NCBI GenBank assembly: GCA_937924445.1
Contig: CALDSX010000109.1
Coordinates: 1-46,725, forward strand
Length of the DNA stretch: 46,725 nucleotides
Reading direction: 5' to 3'
From: an uncultured Chthoniobacterales bacterium
GTDB lineage: Bacteria > Verrucomicrobiota > Verrucomicrobiia > Chthoniobacterales > CALDSX01
Shown one piece after another: positions 34,797-44,130 of this stretch. A program made the translations under genes and the position numbers. Position 1 is the stretch's first letter. Each line of letters starts with the position of its first letter. The notes below the pieces were generated by a model. That model was given only the letters and a program-made list of their open reading frames with translations, was not told the DNA's origin and did no database searches.

Positions 34797-35891
34797 ATGA
34801 AAATTTCACTGGCGAAAGCGGCTCTTCTTGAAGGGTTGCAGCAGGTTCAAAACGTGGTGACCACGCGCACAACTCTGCCAATTCTATCAAACGTCTTACT
34901 CGAAACCTCGAACGGGCACCTGCGGATGACTACCACCGATATGGAGCTATTTATCCAGGGCATGGTCGAGGCCGAAATAGAGCGTCCTGGTGCGACCACT
35001 CTCCCGGCTAGAAGACTTTTAAATATTATCCGTGAGATCCCTCCAGGTTTAGTGAGTCTCGATGTGGACTCCAAAAACTTTGCTGCCATCCGTTGTGGTT
35101 CGGCCTACTTCAGAATCTACGGTCTCCCTCGCGAGGATTTTCCTGCTCTACCAGACTTTTCAGATGCGATAAGCTATTCCCTTGCTCAAAAACTTCTCCG
35201 CGATGGGCTACGTAAAACATCCTATGCCATCTCCACCGACGAAAATCGTTACGTGCTGCAAGGGGTGCTTTTCTCACTCAAAGACAACAAACTCACCCTG
35301 GTCGCAACCGACGGACGCCGCTTGGCTCTAGCAGAAGTTGAATTGGAATTTCCCCAAAGTGCTGAAAGAGACTTCATCGTTCCCGCAAAAGCGGTGACCG
35401 AACTTCAGCGCATTCTCACAGATGAGGGGGACGTGCAAATCTCTGTCAGCGCAAACCAAATTTCCTTTCAACTCGGCGATTCACTCATTACTTCAAAACT
35501 TATTGATGGCAACTATCCCAACTACCGTCAGGTTATTCCCCCAGACGGCAAAGAGCGTATCGAACTAGATCGCGAGCCCCTCCTCGAGGCCGTCCACCGC
35601 GTCGCTCTTTTAACGAGCGAAAAATCGCGCTCAGTTAAACTAGTCTTCGGGCGCAATTCCCTCGAGATTCAGGCAAACACCCCCGAGGTCGGCGAGGCGA
35701 AAGAGGAATTACCCATCAAATACGCAGGTTCAGAAATCTCAGTGGCCTTCGATCCCGATTTTCTGATGGCACCCCTTCGAGCGTTACCCAATGATCAGAT
35801 CTTTCTTCACCTGACGGATGGTCTGAGCCCGGGCGTGATCAAGGTCAACGCTCCTTTTCTCTATGTTCTAATGCCCATGAGGATGCATTGA
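34797..35891 (+). CDS. dnaN: DNA polymerase III beta subunit (sliding clamp)
   Basis: A 364-residue beta clamp, the ring that holds DNA polymerase III on the template. It starts MKISLAKAALLEGLQQVQNVVTTRTTLPIL, continues with KTSYAISTDENRYVLQGVLF and LVATDGRRLALAEVEL, and ends FLYVLMPMRM, the usual VMPMR-like C-terminus. The length is that of the family. The 214-base gap upstream has no gene. The gene is not next to dnaA or recF, which are not in the window. No Shine-Dalgarno is visible. Confidence 0.97.
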   Translation: MKISLAKAALLEGLQQVQNVVTTRTTLPILSNVLLETSNGHLRMTTTDMELFIQGMVEAEIERPGATTLPARRLLNIIREIPPGLVSLDVDSKNFAAIRCGSAYFRIYGLPREDFPALPDFSDAISYSLAQKLLRDGLRKTSYAISTDENRYVLQGVLFSLKDNKLTLVATDGRRLALAEVELEFPQSAERDFIVPAKAVTELQRILTDEGDVQISVSANQISFQLGDSLITSKLIDGNYPNYRQVIPPDGKERIELDREPLLEAVHRVALLTSEKSRSVKLVFGRNSLEIQANTPEVGEAKEELPIKYAGSEISVAFDPDFLMAPLRALPNDQIFLHLTDGLSPGVIKVNAPFLYVLMPMRMH

Positions 35892-36132
35892 ACTCACGAC
35901 GCGGTAACACGTTGTTCTCGCGCTCCAAATCAGACGAAGCCAGATAGGACGGGAGGCCAGATCAGTTCACCGTAAACAAAACCGTCAGTGAGCTCCCGCA
36001 CTTTGCCGACCAAAAAAGTCGTTCCGGTTATCGTCGCTTGTCACAACAGGAGAATTGTACAGCCGGAAAGCCGGGTTGCTCCCAGTCGTTCTGGCGCTTA
36101 AATCACTCCACTTCGTTCCAAATACTATTCCG

Positions 36133-36828
36133 ATGCCCCTTTGGCTTCTCGTCGCACTAGGCAACCCTGGCGCCAGTTATACCTTTACGCGGCATAACAT
36201 CGGTTGGCTTACCGCCGATTTGATTGCTGCCCGGCATCATGCCGGGTGGACTCTTCAAAAGCACTGGCAATGCCTGGTCGCAAATGCTAACCCCCTCCTC
36301 CTCCTCAAACCGCTCACATTCATGAACCTCAGCGGCGAAGCGGTTCAACCTGTTGTCGCATTTTATAAAATTCCATTAGAACGCGTTTTGGTCGTGCTCG
36401 ATGATGTGTCTTTGCCATTTGGAGTGCTCCGCTTGAGAACTTCCGGCTCCGATGGTGGGCACAACGGGTTGAAATCCATCCTCGGCCGCTTCGGGTCGAC
36501 CGCATGTCCCCGTTTGCGTCTCGGCATCGGAGGGAGTAACCCGGAAGATCGAGCTGTTCCAAGCCAAAATCTCGCTGATTTCGTCCTTTCACCCTTCAAC
36601 ACAGATGAGAGAACACGTCTGCCAGCCTTTCTTGAAAAAGCAGCTGATTGTGTGGAATGTATCTTGAAATCCGGTATAGATACGGCAATGAACAGGTTCA
36701 ACCAAAGGTCATCTTCACCTGCGGTCGCTGCCGCCGGTCAAATGGCCGGCAATAAAATAACACAACCAGGCGCGGCTCCGTGCGGCACACCGCACTCAGG
36801 AGTCACTGCTCCCCGCGATCCTGTTTGA
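36133..36828 (+). CDS. pth: Peptidyl-tRNA hydrolase
   Basis: A 231-residue Pth, which frees tRNA from peptidyl-tRNAs released early. ATG 36133 gives the family start PLWLLVALGNPGASYTFTRH, with the catalytic His at about residue 21 in TRHNIGW. Other motifs are KPLTFMNLSGEAV, VVLDDVSLPFGVLRLR and GSDGGHNGLKSI. The last 40 residues (SSSPAVAAAGQMAGNKI onward) are a low-complexity extension beyond the usual end. A longer frame starts at 36055 without family match. It stands 27 bases before rpsF and 241 bases after dnaN. Confidence 0.94.
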   Translation: MPLWLLVALGNPGASYTFTRHNIGWLTADLIAARHHAGWTLQKHWQCLVANANPLLLLKPLTFMNLSGEAVQPVVAFYKIPLERVLVVLDDVSLPFGVLRLRTSGSDGGHNGLKSILGRFGSTACPRLRLGIGGSNPEDRAVPSQNLADFVLSPFNTDERTRLPAFLEKAADCVECILKSGIDTAMNRFNQRSSSPAVAAAGQMAGNKITQPGAAPCGTPHSGVTAPRDPV

Positions 36829-36855
36829 CCAACTTCAAAAACAACACCCAACCAA

Positions 36856-37161
36856 ATGAATACCCGCTACGAAGCTCTCCTAATTCTCGATACAAGTGGA
36901 AAAGATGATGACGTCCAAGGCATTATCGAAATGCTCAAAACCGAATTCAAACAAGAAGGCGCTTCTGTCGAACAGGTGCAAAAAATGGATCGTCGCAATT
37001 TCTCATACGTCTCAGGAAAACTCTCTTCCGGTTTTTATGTGAATTTTATCTTTACCGCGCCACCTGACGCCATTGATAAACTCAAAGCGAAGTTGCGCCT
37101 CAATCCTGTTGTCTATCGCCAGCATTACCAAAAGCTCAGCGCAAAACCCTTAGCGGTTTGA
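36856..37161 (+). CDS. rpsF: 30S ribosomal protein S6
   Basis: A 101-residue S6, which binds 16S rRNA together with S18. RYEALLILDTSGKDDDVQGI, KMDRRNFSYVSGKLSSGFYV and NPVVYRQHYQKL match the family. It is followed by ssb, as in many bacteria. The usual next genes of this operon, rpsR (S18) and rplI (L9), are missing here. Confidence 0.93.
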   Translation: MNTRYEALLILDTSGKDDDVQGIIEMLKTEFKQEGASVEQVQKMDRRNFSYVSGKLSSGFYVNFIFTAPPDAIDKLKAKLRLNPVVYRQHYQKLSAKPLAV

Positions 37162-37219
37162 AGCCCCACACCCCTTACCAAGTAAGTATACCGGTCGCTT
37201 CCAACCACGTTCTCTGCAT

Positions 37220-37720
37220 ATGGCAAATCTCAACAAAGTTCTTCTCATCGGCAACCTCACACGCGACCCGGAAGTCCGCTACACCCCAAAAGGCACAGCC
37301 GTCTGCGAACTCGGTTTGGCAGTCAATCGCTACTACGTCAGCGAAACAAACGAAAAACGCGAAGAAGTTACCTACATCGACGTTGAAACGTGGGGACGCA
37401 CTGCCGAAAATGCCGGCCAATACCTTGCCAAAGGACGGCCGGTTTTCATCGAGGGACGCCTTCGCATGGAGTCATGGGACGACAAGCAGACCGGCCAAAA
37501 ACGCACAAAGTTGAAGGTAGTTGCCGAAGCTCTACAATTCTTGGGCGGATCACGCGACGGAGCCCCCCAAGGCGTAGCCCCCTCCAGGGAATACGCCACG
37601 GATCGTCCCCTCGCTCGACCAACATCCCAGAGCAGGCCCGGTCTCGCCAGCCCACAACCTCCTGAGGACTTTTCTCAGGCCGGAAGCGGTGATATTCAAG
37701 AGGACGACATTCCATTTTGA
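37220..37720 (+). CDS. ssb: Single-stranded DNA-binding protein
   Basis: A 166-residue SSB with an OB fold. Hallmarks are MANLNKVLLIGNLTRDPEVR, FAVNRYYVSETNEKREEVTY-like strand, IDVETWGRTAENAGQYLAKG and RPVFIEGRLRMESWDD. The flexible linker is Pro/Ser/Arg-rich and the C-terminus EDDIPF is the acidic tail through which SSB recruits partners. It is 58 bases after rpsF and is followed directly by an intrinsic terminator. Confidence 0.96.
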   Translation: MANLNKVLLIGNLTRDPEVRYTPKGTAVCELGLAVNRYYVSETNEKREEVTYIDVETWGRTAENAGQYLAKGRPVFIEGRLRMESWDDKQTGQKRTKLKVVAEALQFLGGSRDGAPQGVAPSREYATDRPLARPTSQSRPGLASPQPPEDFSQAGSGDIQEDDIPF

Positions 37721-37729
37721 CAAATACAG

Positions 37730-37756
37730 CGGAAGACGAGTTCTCTTCCGTTTTTT
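37730..37756 (+). terminator. Rho-independent terminator after ssb
   Basis: Stem CGGAAGA (37730-37736) and TCTTCCG (37744-37750) with a 7-base loop, followed by six T residues at 37751-37756. It lies 9 bases after the ssb stop and would end the pth-rpsF-ssb transcript before the ABC-F gene. Confidence 0.8.
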
Positions 37757-37854
37757 CCGAAGTGGTTTCTCCCTGAGATAACCACGTTTATCGGACACAA
37801 TGACCCGGGCGTAAACACCATCTGCCTGCTCGGTCAAGTTGACCACACTCCCTT

Positions 37855-39858
37855 ATGCTCGCTGTTTCGCAATTAAGCAAAACCTTTGCCGGACGCGAAC
37901 TTTTTCGGGATGTCTCCTTCCAGATTCATGCGGGAGACCGGATTGGACTCATCGGCCGGAATGGAGCCGGCAAAACCACACTCTTTTCCCTCATCCTCGG
38001 AGATGAAATTCCCGACTCTGGGACGGTCGAACTGCAACGCGGCGTCACAGTTGGCTACCTGCGTCAGGAATCCGCCCCAACAGGGGGTGAGACGATTCTC
38101 GAACTTGCCATGTCAGTCTCTCGAGAAATGGCAACCTGCCTCGCCACAATTCGACTGCACCCCGACGAAACAACCCCAGAGCATATCGCCGCCCACGAGC
38201 GGTTCTCCGAACTCGACGGTTATGAACTCCGCACCAAGGCCAAGCGCATTCTGGCAGGATTGGCTTTCCACGCTTCCGATCATGACAAACCTGCCTCTAC
38301 CCTCAGTGGCGGATGGGTCATGCGCGCCCATCTGGCCCGCCTTCTGGTCATGGAGCCGGATTTGCTCATGCTCGACGAACCGACCAACCATCTCGATCTC
38401 GAATCACTCGGCTGGTTTCAAAATCATCTCCGAAACTATCTTGGTGCTATTCTTGCCATCTCCCACGACCGAGCCTTCCTGAACAATATCTGCGATGGTA
38501 TTTTTGAAATCTCTCGTCGCAGACTCTACCGCTACCACGGTAACTACGACGCCTATCTCGAACAGCGCGCCACACGAGAAAAACAATATCGGACAGCCTA
38601 CGAAAATCAGCAACGCGAAATAGCCCACCTCAAAGCCTTCGTCGATCGCTTTCGCGCCAAGGCCAGCAAGGCATCCCAAGCTCAGGAAAGGCTCAAACGT
38701 CTCGAACGCATCGAGCGATTGGACCCACCCGATCCCCCTGAGGTTACACTCGACTTTCGCTTTCCAAAACCCGCCCGCTCCACCCGCGTGACGATTGCTT
38801 TGGAAAAAATACGGCAAGCTTACGGCGATCATGTCGTCTATCAAAACCTCTCTCTCGAAATAGAGCGTGGCGAACGAATCGTCCTCGTCGGCCCCAACGG
38901 TGCCGGAAAATCGACGCTTCTTAAAATCCTTGCCGGTTTGCTTCCCTTCGAGGCGGGTCGGCGTCTCCCAGGGCCAAACACGTCTGTCGGTTATTTTGCT
39001 CAAAACCGAACCGACATACTCGACATCCGCAACACTGTTCTCGCGGAAGCTCTCAATAGTAACCGCGTTCTCACCGAACAGGAAGTGCGCTCTCTCCTCG
39101 GCGCATTTCTCTTCCCAGGCGATGATGTCTATAAAAATGTCGGGATCCTCAGCGGAGGCGAAAAAAGCCGTCTCGCCCTGGTCAAGTTATTACTCGATCC
39201 TCCAAATCTGCTTCTGCTCGACGAACCGACCACTCACCTCGATATGCCAAGCATTGATGCCCTCATCCGGGCGCTTCACACCTACGAAGGGACAATCGTC
39301 TTCGTCAGCCACGACGTCTACTTTATCCGCGCCATCGCCCAGAAGGTTATTCATATCAACGCGGGCAATCTAACCATCTACGCCGGAGATTTCGACTATT
39401 ACCTCGAAAAATCCGGTGCCACTTCGGCCACAGCCGGACTCGTTGCAACCTGCGCCGACAACGCCCTGTTACGCCCCTCCGACAAACGTCCCCCTCGTCC
39501 CATAATTCCTGAGAACCAAATCCCCGACAGATCCGGACGATCACTGCGGCAAATCAAAGAACAAAAGCGGGCCGAAGCCGAAGCTCGCAGGGCGGCCAGC
39601 CGGGTCCGGCGAGAAAAAGAACAGCGCCTGGCCGAGCTTGAAGCCGAAATTACCGAACTCGAACAGCTTCAAAATGAGCTCGCTGCAAAACTCGAAAATC
39701 GTGCCACCTACGAAAACCCTGCGGAAGCCCTTGAGATTAATCGCCAGCTTGCCGGCGTCGCCAACTCCCTTTCTCGCGCTAATTCAGAATGGGAAATTGC
39801 AGCCACCGAACTTGCAAATTTCGCTTCCGACGACAAAACCTTTAATCTTGAGATTTAA
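37855..39858 (+). CDS. ABC-F family ATP-binding protein
   Basis: A 667-residue soluble protein with two tandem ATPase domains, no membrane domain. Domain 1 has GRNGAGKTT, LSGGWVMRAHLARLL and LLMLDEPTNHLDLES; domain 2 has GPNGAGKST, LSGGEKSRLALVKLL and LLLLDEPTTHLD. Between them is the interdomain linker of ABC-F factors (QREIAHLKAFVDRFRAKASK, QAQERLKRLERIE). The C-terminus is a charged coiled coil (KEQKRAEAEARRAASRVRRE). ABC-F proteins act on the ribosome, in translation control or antibiotic protection. The gene begins 99 bases after the ssb terminator. It belongs to the Uup/EttA-like group by linker and tail; a specific role is not resolved. Confidence 0.92.
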   Translation: MLAVSQLSKTFAGRELFRDVSFQIHAGDRIGLIGRNGAGKTTLFSLILGDEIPDSGTVELQRGVTVGYLRQESAPTGGETILELAMSVSREMATCLATIRLHPDETTPEHIAAHERFSELDGYELRTKAKRILAGLAFHASDHDKPASTLSGGWVMRAHLARLLVMEPDLLMLDEPTNHLDLESLGWFQNHLRNYLGAILAISHDRAFLNNICDGIFEISRRRLYRYHGNYDAYLEQRATREKQYRTAYENQQREIAHLKAFVDRFRAKASKASQAQERLKRLERIERLDPPDPPEVTLDFRFPKPARSTRVTIALEKIRQAYGDHVVYQNLSLEIERGERIVLVGPNGAGKSTLLKILAGLLPFEAGRRLPGPNTSVGYFAQNRTDILDIRNTVLAEALNSNRVLTEQEVRSLLGAFLFPGDDVYKNVGILSGGEKSRLALVKLLLDPPNLLLLDEPTTHLDMPSIDALIRALHTYEGTIVFVSHDVYFIRAIAQKVIHINAGNLTIYAGDFDYYLEKSGATSATAGLVATCADNALLRPSDKRPPRPIIPENQIPDRSGRSLRQIKEQKRAEAEARRAASRVRREKEQRLAELEAEITELEQLQNELAAKLENRATYENPAEALEINRQLAGVANSLSRANSEWEIAATELANFASDDKTFNLEI

Positions 39859-39953
39859 CACCTCAACACCTTTCGATCGACTCTGCAACGCCTCTGTGAG
39901 ATCCTCGCTTGCACTTGCGCTCTGTGCTTTTGCGACGAATAATCCTCAAATCC

Positions 39954-41066
39954 ATGGAACCCGACGTCCAGCCATCCTCTTCACTCGCTCCCGGCAACAC
40001 TCGCAAACCCCACGGCCTAATGAAGGACTGCGAACCTTTAGATAAAATTAAAAACTTTATCCTTCAACAGCCTTCGCTTGTCATGGCCGTCGCAACAGTC
40101 CTCATCTGCCTGATAATTCTTTTGACAGTGGTGCCCTATTCAAGCGGTTACGGAGGCACTCTTCTCCCTCTCCTGCCCATGATGATGAGGATCTGGTCCG
40201 CTCCAGAATATGCCGATTGGCAACACGGTCTGCTTGTCCCCTTTATCGTTGCCGCATTGCTCTGGTGGAAAAGAGCGGAGATTTTTACCGAGAGACCGGC
40301 CCCGTCCAAGAGCGGCCTCCTTATCCTTATCCCATCGCTGGCAGCTTACTGGTTCGGCGCACGGGCCGAGCTCACCTTCCTCGGCTTCCTTTCCGTTCAT
40401 GCCATTCTGCTTGGCATGATCATCTGGCTGTTTGGATGGCGGGTGTTAGGTAAGCTGCTTTTCCCGCTCATCTTTCTAGGGTTCACCTGGCCGCTTGTTT
40501 TTCTTAACGAAATAATTGCCGTTCCGTTGCGTCACCTGATGGCTGGTATTAGCGCAACAGCACTAAATCTACTCGGCGTCGCAACGCTTCGCGTTGGTAC
40601 AAGCCTTCGCTCAATGGGTGATCCCACTGCCGGAATTCCCGACGGACATCTCTTTGCTCTCGACGTCGCCGACCCTTGCAGCGGTATCCGCTCCCTTTTT
40701 GCCCTGCTGATGGTCAGTGCACTTTACGGCTACGCCACCCTACCAAAATGGTGGCAGCGCATTGCTCTTTTCTTTGCGGGCATTCCTTTAGCGGTTTTTG
40801 GTAATTTCGTCCGGATGATGCTTCTTACTTTCGGCACAATATGGTTTGGGTCAGCATTTGCCGTTGGAGAATTTGAAAAGCCCTCCGCATATCACATGGC
40901 GGCTGGCTATGCGGTCTTCGTCGCAGCCATCGGTGGGATGGTTGCTTTCGGTTGGTTGCTCAGCAGAAATTGGGCGGTATTTCTGGAAAACCTGCGCATG
41001 GAGGAAGAGGCGCTTTCAGAAAAATCCCCCCCTTCCGATACCAAGACGCGCGAAGACGAGTACTGA
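39954..41066 (+). CDS. Exosortase (EpsH/Xrt family)
   Basis: A 370-residue polytopic protein of the exosortase family, the presumed sorting transpeptidase for PEP-CTERM-type proteins. The catalytic triad is visible: Cys242 in ADPCSGIRSLFALL, Arg287 in FGNFVRMMLL and His314 in SAYHMAAGYAVF. The fold has about eight to ten helices, and WPLVFLNEIIAVPLRH is the conserved middle region. ATG 39954 is preferred to the TTG at 39909. No substrate with a PEP-CTERM tail was recognised in this window, so the targets are elsewhere. Exosortases are common in Verrucomicrobiota that make exopolysaccharide. Confidence 0.88.
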   Translation: MEPDVQPSSSLAPGNTRKPHGLMKDCEPLDKIKNFILQQPSLVMAVATVLICLIILLTVVPYSSGYGGTLLPLLPMMMRIWSAPEYADWQHGLLVPFIVAALLWWKRAEIFTERPAPSKSGLLILIPSLAAYWFGARAELTFLGFLSVHAILLGMIIWLFGWRVLGKLLFPLIFLGFTWPLVFLNEIIAVPLRHLMAGISATALNLLGVATLRVGTSLRSMGDPTAGIPDGHLFALDVADPCSGIRSLFALLMVSALYGYATLPKWWQRIALFFAGIPLAVFGNFVRMMLLTFGTIWFGSAFAVGEFEKPSAYHMAAGYAVFVAAIGGMVAFGWLLSRNWAVFLENLRMEEEALSEKSPPSDTKTREDEY

Positions 41067-41129
41067 GTTGGATAGCCCTTTGAGTTAAATCAAGAGTAAC
41101 TTGCCTTTTAAAATCATCCCATCGGCCTG

Positions 41130-41693
41130 ATGAGCGTAAATATTGTCTACTTCGACCTCGAAACACAACGCAGTGCGAACGACGTCGGTGGTTGGGCCAA
41201 TAAAAGCGCAATGCGGATGTCTCTCGGCGTCACCTACAGCACTCGCGAGGATATCTATCGCATTTATCCCGAATCGGACGCCACCGCTCTGGTTGCCGAG
41301 CTTATGAATGCTGATCTCGTCGTCGGGTTTAACGTGATAGGGTTTGACTACGAGGTTCTGGGCGCCTATACCGCAGTGGACATTGCTTACGCCACAAACA
41401 CACTCGATCTCAGCGAGGAAGTGTTTCGTGTCACAGGCACACACGAACGTCTTGATAACCTCGGGCGCACCACATTAAACGTCGGCAAAACCGCCAACGG
41501 GATGGATGCAATAAAATGGTTCCGCCAAGGCAGACTACGCGACATCGCCGAATACTGTTGCTACGACGTAAAACTCACCCGGCTCATCCATGAATGGGGG
41601 AGAAAATGGGGCAAACTCGCCTACACCGACCGCACTGGAGCAAGGCGGGAGTTCACTATCCGCTGGTCAAAGGAACCTTTACTAAAGGAATGA
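41130..41693 (+). CDS. 3'-5' exonuclease, RNase H-like (DEDDy)
   Basis: A 187-residue protein of the RNase H-like, PolB-exonuclease-related type (YprB/RNase_H_2 group). The acidic residues of the DEDDy active site are in VYFDLETQ (D and E), VVGFNVIGFDYEVL (D) and YCCYDVKLTRLIHEW (Y and D four residues apart). It has no helicase or polymerase domain. Its stop overlaps the next gene's start as ATGA, so it is coupled to the TPR protein. Nuclease substrate not known. Confidence 0.8.
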   Translation: MSVNIVYFDLETQRSANDVGGWANKSAMRMSLGVTYSTREDIYRIYPESDATALVAELMNADLVVGFNVIGFDYEVLGAYTAVDIAYATNTLDLSEEVFRVTGTHERLDNLGRTTLNVGKTANGMDAIKWFRQGRLRDIAEYCCYDVKLTRLIHEWGRKWGKLAYTDRTGARREFTIRWSKEPLLKE

Positions 41694-42994
41694 TTCAACA
41701 GGTTAAAACCTCAAAAATCATTTGGACTCTAGAATGGGTCGATCTCGAAGAACCTGCTTTTCTCGCAGATCGCTGCGTGCTGCCGTCCATGGTATTCGTC
41801 TTCCGCCAAGGAGCTGCACCACCTCTCGGCCAGGAACTACTCGCCGAGCTCGATCAACGCAGGGCCGAACGTCTCGTCAACAGGCTCATCGCAGACAACG
41901 GCACTCCCCACCGCCTTTTTATCGCCGGCGCTGACGAGTGGGACGAGGAGAGTTGGGAGGCGTTTGGAAGGGACTTTGGTATATCAATCACCTTCTACGA
42001 AGAGGAAGATTCCCGACTGCCCAAAGCAGTCATCGAAGCCCGCCTCGGACGAGATGCAGCAGCCGCAACGTTGCGCCAGCGCCTCGCAGCAGAGACCGCA
42101 AAGATTTCTGCAGAACACAAACTTGCTCTCGCGGAAACATTAGCCGACGCCGCCGCGAAAATCCGCTCTGTTCGCAAGCGCCGGGCAATGCTCGAGCAAG
42201 CCCTTACTTTTAACAACTTATGCCCCTCCGCCCTTGTGGGACTCGGCGAGGCTGAAATGAGCAATAACGACCCCGACGCCGCCCTAAAATTTTTTTCTCG
42301 AATTCTCGCCCAACCTCACTTTCTTTCGGAAACCTGTAGCTGGGATAATCCCAACTCACGTCTCGTTCTTCGCGCCATCTACGGTCAGGCCATGGCTTAT
42401 TGGCATAAGGGAAACTTGAACGACGCACTGCTCAATCTCGAGGAACTCTTAGCCAGAAACCCGCAAGACCATCAAGGGGCACGATTCTTTATCCCATTAC
42501 TCATGCAACTCAGCGACCTACACACCGAGGCCGCCAGGTGGTTTGCCGAGTACAAAAAACATTACACTGGAGATTTTGCCGATCCAGGCTTGCAATTCTC
42601 CTGGGGGCTCTCTCTCTCCATGGAGGAACATGAGGAAGAGGCCTTCCAACATTATCGCACCGGGCTCTTACGCAATCTTTACATCGCCCCGCAACTTCTC
42701 GATTTGCCCGATCCTCCAGACGATTTCTGGCATCCAAATGATCGCAGCGAGCCTGCTTATGCCGACGAGTTCTGCCGCTCTTTCGGTGCTCTCTGGGAAC
42801 GGGACGCTGCCGCCCGTCGCTTCCTGGCGGAATGTTATGAACGCTCTCAGCACGATATCTCGACACTTATCCATATCCGTCGTCGCATCACCGCGCTTCA
42901 GGATCAACGCTATGACCCACACCACGAAGAGAAATGGAACGCTCTTCTAACTGAGGAAAAAGCTCTCGTCGAAGGCACCTCACAAGCGACCTAG
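41690..42994 (+). CDS. TPR-like repeat protein
   Basis: A 434-residue protein of unknown function. Residues about 1-130 have no family match I recognise. A charged helical stretch (AAAATLRQRLAAETAKISAE) precedes TPR-like repeats from about residue 165 (RRAMLEQALTFNN, SALVGLGEAEMSNNDPDAAL, AYWHKGNLNDALLNLEELLA, HYRTGLLRNLYIAPQLLDLP). The arrangement resembles ST7-type proteins. It starts at ATG 41690 in an ATGA overlap with the exonuclease; a longer frame from 41594 is unlikely. Its TAG stop (42992-42994) straddles the left end of the inserted IS630 element. Confidence 0.75.
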   Translation: MIQQVKTSKIIWTLEWVDLEEPAFLADRCVLPSMVFVFRQGAAPPLGQELLAELDQRRAERLVNRLIADNGTPHRLFIAGADEWDEESWEAFGRDFGISITFYEEEDSRLPKAVIEARLGRDAAAATLRQRLAAETAKISAEHKLALAETLADAAAKIRSVRKRRAMLEQALTFNNLCPSALVGLGEAEMSNNDPDAALKFFSRILAQPHFLSETCSWDNPNSRLVLRAIYGQAMAYWHKGNLNDALLNLEELLARNPQDHQGARFFIPLLMQLSDLHTEAARWFAEYKKHYTGDFADPGLQFSWGLSLSMEEHEEEAFQHYRTGLLRNLYIAPQLLDLPDPPDDFWHPNDRSEPAYADEFCRSFGALWERDAAARRFLAECYERSQHDISTLIHIRRRITALQDQRYDPHHEEKWNALLTEEKALVEGTSQAT

Positions 42995-43020
42995 GGCTGG
43001 TGTTCCGTGAATTGTTAACA

Positions 43021-43058
43021 TAAAACAGTCATATTTAAATAAAACAGTCATATTTAAG
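43021..43058 (+). repeat. 19-base tandem direct repeat in the IS630 end
   Basis: Two adjacent copies of taaaacagtcatatttaa plus one base (43021-43039 and 43040-43058) differ only at the last base. They lie 27 bases inside the left end of the IS630-type element, so they may be a transposase-binding or subterminal repeat, or simply a slippage duplication. Confidence 0.6.
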
Positions 43059-43258
43059 TCACATCCCAAGGCAACACCCAGGCCCCGGAGCGGAGAGAAT
43101 TGACCCGAATGAGCAGAAATCTCGAAGGGCGTCTTGAGGATGTTCGCACAAGAAGAATGATTCTTGGGTTGGCCTCCAAATCTTCTTAAGTGCGGGCTGT
43201 TGCCCGCTGTGGGCAATGAAGTGTCAACACGGTTGTCAAATGGGGGAATCACTTCATT

Positions 43259-44102
43259 GTGAACCGTATTCCGAGGCTCTTTAACAAGGGCAAGGCGAGG
43301 AGAGTTCAAGAGGGCAGCGAGTGTGTCAAAGCGGGCATCATAGACTGGACTCTTCATCGCAAGCCGAACGACGGGAGCACCGATTGGAACTCCCGCAAAG
43401 TGCCCAATGCCCTGGGGGTGCCCATCACGTCCGCCTTAAGCGGGTTATGGCCAAGGCAGGGCTGCAAAACCTCACCACTGACGCTACAACCTGCTCCGCA
43501 ACGACCCAAATTTCCAGACCAAGGAGGCGAGATCGTCGGCTTTTATCCCAATCCCACAATTCAAGACACCGTGTTCCCTCTGGACGAGAAGGACTCCATC
43601 TCAACTCTGGACCAACTGAACTCTCCGTGCTAGCCCTTTCTCCAACCAAGGCCGAAAGGCATGGCCTCAAAAAATATCACCACAGAACGTTCTTTGTCGA
43701 GGCATCTCTGACCAATACCACGGGAGAAGTATCCAGTAAAACCGCCAAGCGCCGCATCAGATAAGTGTTCGTTGCGTTTCTCGGGGCCCTTTTGGCCACG
43801 CCAGAGCCACAGAAGGAAATTCTTATCATTGCAGACACAACTACCCCCATAAGAGCAAATCCGTTGTCGCCTTTCTTAACGCCAAATCCCGAATTCAAAC
43901 TGACTGCATACCAACTTATTCCCGTTGGTTCAAGCGGCTGGAGATCTGGTTTTCCAACTTCCAGCGCCAGATCATCTTATGCTCCATCCTCATCTCGAAG
44001 AATGATATTCGCAAGATGATCATGCGCCTTATCGGTTATTACAATAAGCCAGACATTCCTTTCAAAACGACTTACAAGAACACCTTCACACTAACTCGCT
44101 AA
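43259..44102 (+). pseudogene. IS630-family transposase, several frameshifts
   Basis: Fragments of an IS630 (DDE) transposase lie in order but in three frames. They are WTLHRKPNDGSTDWNSRKV and NALGV (43.35 kb), RVMAKAGLQ in the next frame, LLRNDPNFQTKEA in a third, then GFYPNP and DEKDSISTLDQL, LSPTKAERHGLKKYHHRTFF, EVSSKTAKRRI, and the C-terminal FKRLEIWFSNFQRQII followed by GYYNKPDIPF, ending in TAA at 44100-44102. The DEK and LEIWFS boxes are the family's catalytic surroundings. At least three shifts and one stop (TAA near 43764) are needed, so the gene is dead. The start codon is not identified. Confidence 0.75.
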
Positions 44103-44130
44103 GCTATTGACTTTCAGCTGTAACACGACA

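Noticed and set aside
43021-43058. Start of a CRISPR array
   Set aside because: Only two adjacent copies with no spacer between them, lying inside an IS630 end; no cas genes are present.
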